From: Dugong dugon
Taxonomy: Eukaryota > Chordata > Mammalia > Sirenia > Dugongidae
Direction of reading: 5' to 3'
DNA length: 64,000 bases
Assembly (NCBI GenBank): GCA_030035585.1
Contig: JASCZL010000099.1
Span: forward strand, 16,523-80,522
The notes under the pieces are model-generated. The model had not been told where the DNA came from. It made no database searches and saw only the letters and a program-made list of their open reading frames with translations. Below are positions 57,118 through 64,000 of this stretch, one piece after another. The translations under genes were made by a program, and so were the position numbers. Numbering within the stretch: the stretch's first letter is position 1; each line of letters opens with the position of its first letter.

Positions 57118-58431
57118 CTAAATCTGAAGCCCTGGTGAGTCTTGCAGCGCGTCCAGCAGAGCCTGGAAGTCAACGTCGCCGAGGGTGAGTTCGAGTTGCG
57201 GAGGGTCCTCCTCCAGTGGATCCACGTTCAGAAAGGCTTGGGCCTTTTCCTGAAAGTGTGTGGTGGAGAGGAGTTCATCTAAAAGGCTCATGGTTTCTAG
57301 ACAGCCTTGGTCCAGTGGACGAGATGAGCCTTGCGCTGACCGTGCCGGCTCCTGCCACAGGTGTACCTCGGGGTGTGCGGGCTGCTGAATTGTCTCTTGG
57401 GTAGGTTCCCATCTGGCCGTCACGCCCTGGGCCACCCCACAGCCCCATTGCATGAAGGGAGCTGGGCCTTGCTGAGCCAGAGCCTGCCCCTGCTTCTTTG
57501 GATTCTCAGGCTGAGGAGAGTCTTGGCCGCGCAATCCTGCCGAGACACTGTGTTGGTTGGGATCCTGGCCATGTCCTGGGTATTGGGGCCAGGAAGGAGC
57601 CTGAGTGTCTGACAGCCTCTTTCCCACAGTCGGTTCCGTTGGCAAGTGATTCAGGTCTGTCTCCGGGGCGTGAGAGGTCTCTGCTCTCTGCACATCCAGG
57701 GTGGGCTGGACCAGCATGACACCTGGTGCTTGACTGACACAGCCCTGGGTGGCACGCGAAGGAACAAAGGGTGTGGGGGACTCCAGGAGAAGAGGCAGCA
57801 TGGCTTGGTTGCCGCTGGAAGGATGGGAGCGTAGGCCATGATGAGACGTGCTCTGGACACAGGACAGGTTGCTTTGGTCAAGTGGAAGCGTCCCATGCGC
57901 TGGGCTGCCTGCCAAGAACTTCACCGGTGGTGCATTTGTGCCCTGCACTGGGTTCCGAGCCCTTCGGTTCTGAAACCATATGTGAACTCGGGATTCTGGA
58001 AGGCCCGTTCGTCGAGCCAGTTCTTCCCTGGCCTCGATACCAGGGTATCGGTTCTTCTCAAAGGCTTCAACTAGGAGACTCCTTTGAGATCGGGTGATGA
58101 ACGTGCGCTTTCGTCTGGCTGCTTTGGGGAAGTTTTCTGGAGACCAAGGCTGAGGCTCTTGCTCACCCTGGAACGGCTCTTCTTCGAAGGCACGCCCAGA
58201 GGCCGAGCTGCCCTTCTTCAGGTGACTTGCTCTGCGGTTTTGAAACCATATCTGAATGCGATCCTCCGGAATGCCAAGTTTTTGGGCGAGTTCTTCTCTG
58301 GTAGTGATACCAGGGTAGGGGTTCTGTTCAAAAGACGCCCACAGGACCTCTCTTTGACTCGGCTGCAAAACCAACCTCTTTCGTCGGCCTTGTGGTTTCT
58401 GAGAACGACTTGAAGTGCCGGTCAGATCCAT
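57118..58431 (-). CDS. DUX4: DUX4/DUXC-type double-homeobox factor, unit 8
   Basis: An intact 437-codon copy with the majority protein, in the second type-B unit. This is the rightmost coding copy in the window; the array continues, but the next copy would lie beyond base 64000. Because all copies are on the minus strand, this one is furthest upstream in the direction of transcription. Confidence 0.9.
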   Translation of the reverse strand: MDLTGTSSRSQKPQGRRKRLVLQPSQREVLWASFEQNPYPGITTREELAQKLGIPEDRIQIWFQNRRASHLKKGSSASGRAFEEEPFQGEQEPQPWSPENFPKAARRKRTFITRSQRSLLVEAFEKNRYPGIEAREELARRTGLPESRVHIWFQNRRARNPVQGTNAPPVKFLAGSPAHGTLPLDQSNLSCVQSTSHHGLRSHPSSGNQAMLPLLLESPTPFVPSRATQGCVSQAPGVMLVQPTLDVQRAETSHAPETDLNHLPTEPTVGKRLSDTQAPSWPQYPGHGQDPNQHSVSAGLRGQDSPQPENPKKQGQALAQQGPAPFMQWGCGVAQGVTARWEPTQETIQQPAHPEVHLWQEPARSAQGSSRPLDQGCLETMSLLDELLSTTHFQEKAQAFLNVDPLEEDPPQLELTLGDVDFQALLDALQDSPGLQI

Positions 58432-58551
58432 ACTGGCAAGTGACCTGGATTGCACGGAGACCAGCGGCCAAGCGAACAGCTCCCGGAAACAAAGGACTCA
58501 GCGACACCCAGAAAGCTTTGCGGAGCAAAGGAAGGCGCCAAGGGCCATTTC

Positions 58552-58586
58552 TTAAATACCTTCCCACTGGAGCCCTTCATTAAATA
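58552..58586 (-). promoter_or_regulatory. Paired TATA-like boxes, unit 8
   Basis: Both boxes are retained with the same spacing to the ATG at 58431. Confidence 0.55.
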
Positions 58587-58777
58587 CCTAAGACCTTGGA
58601 GGACGGCGTGGAAGGGCGGGATGACTCCTAAGTGGAAGTGGAGATTTTATCAGGGGAGTGGGCAACGGTCATCCTATTAAGGTATTGCGTCAGAGGAATG
58701 CATCTCTAATGGAAGGATTTCCGGCACCTTGTGCGGTCGGCGGGAGCTGGGGAAGGAGACTGGCATTCCCAGGTGCC

Positions 58778-59276
58778 TTAGTTATCTAGCGCTGCTCTAA
58801 ACAGAACCAGCACAAGATCAGGACTAAAACAAACCCAAATGGATTCTTTCACACTCCAGGAAGGGGCGCGTTCACATTCGGGCCGCCAGCCCTGGTGGGG
58901 GGAAAGGGGGATGGGGAGGGGCGAGGGGGAGGCTTTCTCTGCCTGTCAGCTCTGGAGCAAGGTCCTTGTCATCACTCTTCTTCTGGTCTAGGAGCTTCTC
59001 AACGCAGGGACCCCGGGTCCAAAGTACAAGCTCTGCCTCTGCCTCTTCTGGCTTGGTGCCCATAGGTCCCTCGCCTCTCTGCTAGCTTCTGTCTTTTCTA
59101 TCTCACAAGAGATTGCCTGGCCATACAAGCTAACCCTGTAGATTGCCTCCGGACTCATTAACATAACTGCCTGGAATCCTGCCTCATTTCATCATAGAGG
59201 CTAGGATTTACGACACATCAGATAATGAGGACAGATCACAAATCCCGGAACAATCACACAACTCTGGGAATCATGG
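58778..59276. repeat. Interspersed repeat, copy A, units 8-9
   Basis: The same element with the C allele near its start, unlike the otherwise matching unit 6-7 junction. G-run at 58897-58929. Confidence 0.7.
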
Positions 59277-59279
59277 GTC

Positions 59280-59437
59280 CTTTGGATTCTCAGGCTCTTG
59301 AGAGGAGTCTTGGTGGCGCAATCTTGTCCGGACAGCGAGTTGATTATGGTCCTAGCCATATGCCGGGTATGGGGGCCAGGAAGGAGTCTGAGTATCTGAC
59401 AGCCTCTTTCCCACAGTCGGTTCTATTGGCTGCTGAT
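59280..59437 (-). pseudogene. Broken DUX fragment, unit 9
   Basis: The same 158-bp fragment; present although the intact gene of this unit is beyond the window. Confidence 0.85.
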
Positions 59438-59875
59438 GTGCGCCTCCCCCGGGGCTCCTTTCCCCCTGCACGGTGGGTTCCTTGCCCCTTTCCCTTCTGC
59501 CTATCCCCTTCCGCCCCGCGTGATGCTGGGTTGGGTGGAGGGCCCGCCCCTCCAGCCCACCTCCTCTCTCTGTCAGCTCTCTCTGTCAGCTCTCTCTGTT
59601 TTCCTCGCGGCGGGTTCCTTCGCTTCACCATCGCGTGGCTGGCCTCCCCGGGTGTGCCCCTGCCGGGGCCGCGTGTCCGTCCTTCCTCTGGCAGAGGGAA
59701 GTGAAATCGCGTGGCTCCCAGGGAGCGCGCTTGCGCCCGCAGCGGGGTCCTCTGCCCCACTCCCCCACCCCCCACCCCCCGCCCGCCCGCCCTCCTCCAC
59801 AGCATGGTCCTTGTCCCTGCATCCCCACGGTGCCGACAGGGAGCACAGCCCACGCCTTCCTCGCTCTCCCTTCTC

Positions 59876-60169
59876 CTGCCTCTGCCTCTTCTGCCTTGGT
59901 GCTCATAGGTCCCTCTCCTGTCTGCTAGCTACTCTTTTCTGTCTCAAAAGACATGCCCTGGGGATACAACCTAACCCTGTAGGTTGCCTCTTGCCTCCTT
60001 AACATAACTGCCTGGAATTCCACCTCATTAACATCACAGAGGCTAGGAGTGACAACCCAGAGTATACTGAAGACAGATCACAAATCCCAGGACAACCACA
60101 CAACACTGGGAATGAGGGCCAAGACAAGTTGACACACATTCTGGGGGGGACACATTTTAATCCATGACA
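59876..60169. repeat. Interspersed repeat, copy B, unit 9
   Basis: The same as 812-1105. Confidence 0.7.
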
Positions 60170-61964
60170 CCAGGCTATCTCAGAACAAACCCACCGACAC
60201 CGAGTCCCTCTAGAAGGAAAGGACAAGAACAGCGCCCCTAGCCCGCCACCCAAGGACAGCGCACCTGCAATAGGCAATAGGAGTCCCGCGGTGAGGGGCT
60301 GAGTGCCCATCAGTTGAGTGAGTTGGGTCTTCCCAGAGATTGGTTCCTTTAGGATGGCTTCCCTAGTCACAAGCCCATGTCCCCACCGCGACCAGCCAGC
60401 CTGCTGACCAAACGGAAGGATTCCGGTTCGCTTGGAGACAAGGTGGATATCCCCAGGCGTCCACCACGGTCAGGCTTTGTTTTGGTCTTCAGAGGCCGCC
60501 CAGTTCCAGCCCTGCCCCGTCTCTTCTGGGGTCTCTGGCTCTCCCTCTTCCTGTGACCTTGCACCCACCGACTGCCTCATACCCTCCACTCCCCAGCCTC
60601 CCTCTCGTCGCTCTCCTTCCCTTTCTGCCAGCTCCATGCACGTCCACCCCTACCCCACGGCCATCACCTCCAGCCCTGCCTTCACCAACACCCTCTCCAC
60701 AAAGGATTGGCAGACAACACGCCCGCATAGGGGACTCCTCAAGAGGGTTCCCCATGAAAATTCCACAGGACCCAAGCGAGCAGGGCGGGTTTCCAGGGCA
60801 GTAGGCCACATCACTGGGCATGAGGGCTCCATTTCTGCAGGCGGCGAGAACCTCACCCATGGGGAGGGAAGGCAAAAGGTCCAGGCTGGGGGAGGGAGAG
60901 GCAAGTCGCTGAGGGAGGAATGGCTGGGCCTGGAGACTCAGAAGATGGCGACCAAGGCGGGACCGCCTCCACCCAGCTACTCTTAACGCTCCTCTGTCTC
61001 TCCATATGCTTCTTCGGTTTGTTTTTTTCCGGGGGGGTGGGGGGACTTTTACCAAGGGTCCAGTTCACATCGCCCAGTATCCCCGAGTTTCTTCTCCACG
61101 CTCCAGGAACGCTCTGAGGAGTTGAGAGACAGAGAGAACTCATCTAATAGAGGATTTTTCTTTTAAATATTCATTGTTGGCCACTGGATTTGGAATCATG
61201 TCAAAAGCGTGTGTTATAAAGTTAGAACTGCTGTCTAGGGTTTTCTTGGCTGTAATCTTGAATGGAAGCAGATAGCCACGATTCCCTGCTGCACCGCTCG
61301 GTACCTTTCAACAGCCAGTCTTTTGATTAGTAGCCCACAGCAAACTGTTTGAAGCACCCGGGAACCCGAATGTGAGAAGACATTCTCCCGAAACACTTGG
61401 AGTCAGGGCGCACAGAGACACATTGCCCCAAACATAGTCTTCTTTCAGGGAAGCGCGGGTCTCCTTCAGCCATCCTTCGTGCTTTTCCTTGTTGATTGTG
61501 CAGAACGCGCCGATATAGAGAGGGTCGGTCACGATTCTTTTCACAGAAATAGTGTCCCATTGCACAATTTCTTCCGAAGCGAACGCCGAAGGTGTCCTTC
61601 TGGGCGAGCGATGGAGATCCGCTCTCGGCCAGAAAATCCCTTGGCACTGCTAGGTGTAGCTCGATGAGCTGTTTGCCCAGGAGATGTTCTACTTTGCCAG
61701 AAAGGAGAGGAACAAAACAAAACAAAACACCTTATTTCTCACTAACAACAGAGAAGGAAAGGCGATTCAAAGCTCAAAATACAGTGGCGTCACTAGGGTT
61801 CGTGTCACGCAGTGCAGGACTCATAGTGCCACCCACATCATCGACCTCCTCCCGTACCAGCCCATACAGAATCCTTGGTATTGGTTTTTGTACCAATGTT
61901 AATGGTGAATCGTTATTCCTGTATATTGCTCATTCTTTTCTCTTGAATTACTACTTCATTCCCC

Positions 61965-61986
61965 AAAAAAAAAAAAAAAAAAAAAA
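61965..61986 (+). repeat. Variable A-tract 1, unit 9 (22 A)
   Basis: 22 A, followed by TTTATT (type-B flank). Confidence 0.9.
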
Positions 61987-62405
61987 TTTATTCAACTAGG
62001 TTCAGAAGTACTAATTGCCACGATACTGTACCGAAAACGCCAGAAACTTTGACCAAATCGGTGACTACAAAAACTCGGCAGCCAAGAAAACAACAGCAGA
62101 GAAACCTCGAAACCAGAGGTTTCCACGCGTCACTGTAATTGAGGAATCACGACAGCTCTCCACAGAGGGCATTTTAAGGTTCCCAAAGTCAATTACCATA
62201 GCCTCTTTTAAACCTGTGTTTGGTTACATGGATCCACGTAAGCCGGGCTTACGAAAAATGTTTTTGGAATTGTATCTACTTCAGGGATATCGTTTTAAAA
62301 ATACTACATTTCTGCAGAAACACAGCACAGGAATGTCTGGACGGTCATTTTGGTGTGCCCCTCTGCAAGTGTCACCCGGTGCAGTCCGCATCGCCCCTAC
62401 CCCGC

Positions 62406-62776
62406 AACCCGTGACGTCACTGGAGAACTAGGTAAAACCCCTTTAGGTAGTCACTTAGACGCGCGCGTATAACGGGGATACATCGGCTGTCTATCCGTTG
62501 AGGCTGTCGCCGACTCGTTCCTGGTGTCACCTCACTGCCCCTCCATTAGCAGCCGCTCAGGCTCAAGGTCCAGCGTGTTGCCGTTCCGCGGCCGCCAGAT
62601 GGCGCGGCCTCTCCCGGAGAGCAGGGCCGGGTCCCCTCCATGCGCTGGGAGCTCTGGGCTTCGTGTTCCAGCCTCGCGCGTTCGGAATCCGCCTTGACCA
62701 GGCGAGCCAAGCCTGTGCCGAGGGCCATGACGTCGCGCGGACCTCGTCGCCTCCCCCTGATTTGCTCTTGAACACA
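62406..62776. promoter_or_regulatory. CpG-dense block, unit 9
   Basis: Block-2 form; CTCF-like motif at 62592-62605. Confidence 0.5.
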
Positions 62777-63527
62777 CTTATACTGCGGGAAGTCTTCTCC
62801 CTCCCCGCCACCGCCCCCCACCCCCACCCCGCTGCTCTCCATTAGCTGCTCTCTGGCCACCTAACACCTGGTGACCCTGCTGCTCTCCGCTCCTCTCTCT
62901 TCGCCCACCTGTGTAGGGCCCGGAGGGCATAGGGACTCTGAACTCTGAAGCGATCTGATCTTGAAGCCCAGACAGCCAAGTGTCCCCAGAACCCAAGCTC
63001 ACGAGCCCGGACGGACCGAAGCAAATCAGTCTCGTGTGTCAAACATTCTTTCTTTCCTTCACTTGCGTTTTCTGGCTCGCTCCTTCCTTTAACTCCTTTG
63101 TTCCATTAAGAAACCTAGCCGACTGTCAAAGATCACAAGATTCGATGATGACACAGTTAGCTGGCGACGCTGTGGGCAAATCGGCACTTTGATACGTGGC
63201 TGGCAAGCAATGAGGACACAGAAAGGGTCAGGCAGCCAGAGGAGGCGTGCCGGGACCCAACGCCTAGATGCCAGCAAAGGAGGAAAGCGGCAGGAGGAAG
63301 AAGGGTGGGCAGTGGGACCTCATTCCTATTTGGAAAGTGGGGGGAGTGCAGAGAGGTCTCGGATAGGGATAGGAGATTGGGGTTTCTAGGAACGGAGCTG
63401 AGGTTCCGGAGGGACATCTACTCGTTCTTTCATACTCGTTTGTGCTATTGAGATTTCTTTTCAGGCGCATGTTTTCCGTCTTTCAAAAGAAAAATGGATT
63501 TTCTTCTGTGTACGTTCCAACCATGTC

Positions 63528-63533
63528 TTTATT
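63528..63533 (-). terminator. Candidate polyadenylation signal, unit 9
   Basis: The AATAAA is retained; the gene it would serve begins beyond the window. Confidence 0.4.
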
Positions 63534-64000
63534 GTACCGAGGAAAACTCACATCCAGCTCGACAATCGATATCAAGTTTGAGAGGCTACCACTTCCCACG
63601 ACGATGGGAGGAGTCTCAGATGAGAGATGATAAGAAAGAGGTCTGAAGTCTACATACCATAAATCTATTTTTCAGAAGATAGGAGAGCGTATGGAGAGAC
63701 ATGACCTAAATATACACATAACTCCAAAAAAGGTGCGACAACAATTACATCGCTACGCTTTGTTCAGTGACGGAATGGTGTTGCCCTAATGTCTTTCAGT
63801 CCGTTGTCTGCGGGTTGAAAGTGGCTCAAGGAAACCATATATTCACGGGGGGCGATCACTGTGGGGCATAATCTGTGGCATCATTCCTTCAGTGATGGAT
63901 TGGGAAGAAACTCTCTTCCGGCCTCCAATTCGCACTCTCAAGGCTAAGGAAAAACGAACAAGCAAACAGAAAAATAAAAAACAAAAAAAAAAAAAACCCT

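Larger units (their letters stand above)
29521..59064. repeat. Dimeric higher-order repeat, two copies of 14,772 bp
   Basis: Units 5-6 (29521-44292) recur as units 7-8 (44293-59064) with exactly the same length and with all type-A and type-B markers in the same order. The only difference I found is at 44035 versus 58807 (A versus C). It reflects either a very recent unequal exchange involving two units or an assembly duplication. Confidence 0.85.
51678..59064. repeat. Macrosatellite unit 8 (7387 bp, type B of the dimer)
   Basis: It matches unit 6, including the 23 and 14 A-tracts, the extra T and the E-box (57029-57034). The exception is the site equivalent to 7126, where unit 8 has GAACCAGC and unit 6 has GAAACAGC. 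It lies exactly 14,772 bp downstream of unit 6. Confidence 0.97.
59065..64000. repeat. Macrosatellite unit 9, cut by the window end (4936 bp present)
   Basis: This is a partial unit ending just after its second A-tract, so its DUX coding sequence lies outside the window. It is type B by most markers (A at the 631-equivalent, CTCTCCACAAAGG, TTTATT after the A-tract, a 14-A second tract). It has a 22-A first tract and, at 62343, the G allele otherwise seen in units 1, 5 and 7. Confidence 0.96.

Noticed and set aside
1-64000. CRISPR array, prophage or bacterial repeat explanation for the regular repetition
   Set aside because: The 7.4-kb period, homeobox genes, interspersed repeats and lack of any prokaryotic gene organisation rule this out.
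1-64000. tRNA or rRNA genes
   Set aside because: I saw no cloverleaf-like sequence with A and B boxes and no rRNA signature in the unit.

Overview
The whole 64 kb window is one head-to-tail tandem array, a macrosatellite, from a mammalian genome. The unit is about 7.38 kb. Eight complete units and about two thirds of a ninth are present, and no unique flanking DNA is visible on either side, so the array extends past both ends. Each complete unit carries one intact, intronless minus-strand reading frame of 437 codons (counted from its ATG) with two paired-class homeodomains and a C-terminal LLDELL / DFQALLDAL region. This is the architecture of the DUX4/DUXC double-homeobox factors, so the array is the counterpart of the human D4Z4 macrosatellite.

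Organism: an intronless DUX4-type copy in a large array is known from primates and from Afrotheria, while laurasiatherian DUXC has introns. The sequence is clearly not human D4Z4 (different unit length and protein). An interspersed repeat in each unit resembles, from memory, a family common in elephant-like genomes. An afrotherian source is therefore my best inference, not a demonstrated fact.

Layout of one unit (positions from the first unit): the 3' part of an interspersed repeat (1-212); a broken, diverged fragment of the DUX reading frame (216-373); a GC-rich spacer with C-runs (374-811); a second copy of the 3' part of the same interspersed repeat (812-1105); about 1.8 kb of sequence I do not recognise, containing a possible decayed coding remnant (2244-2661, minus); a variable A-tract (2901-2921); a CpG-dense block with a perfect CRE palindrome and a CTCF-like motif (about 3340-3710); about 1.2 kb without a recognisable gene, including a minus-strand AATAAA (4462-4467); a second A-tract (4917-4929); the DUX coding sequence (5437-6750, minus); its two TATA-like boxes (6871-6905); and the 5' part of the interspersed repeat with a strong G-quadruplex run (7097-7383), which continues into the next unit.

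Evolution of the array: unit lengths are 7383, 7381, 7378, 7378, 7385, 7387, 7385 and 7387. The differences are fully accounted for by the two A-tracts plus a one-base C or T indel beside the first one. Single-base markers divide the window into an older-looking block (units 1-4) and a second block (units 5-9). Within the second block, units 5-6 are repeated almost perfectly as units 7-8, giving a 14,772-bp dimeric higher-order repeat. Only two amino-acid differences were found among the eight DUX proteins, both near the C terminus and both at CpG sites. The picture is of a recently homogenised, probably germline-methylated, potentially functional DUX array.
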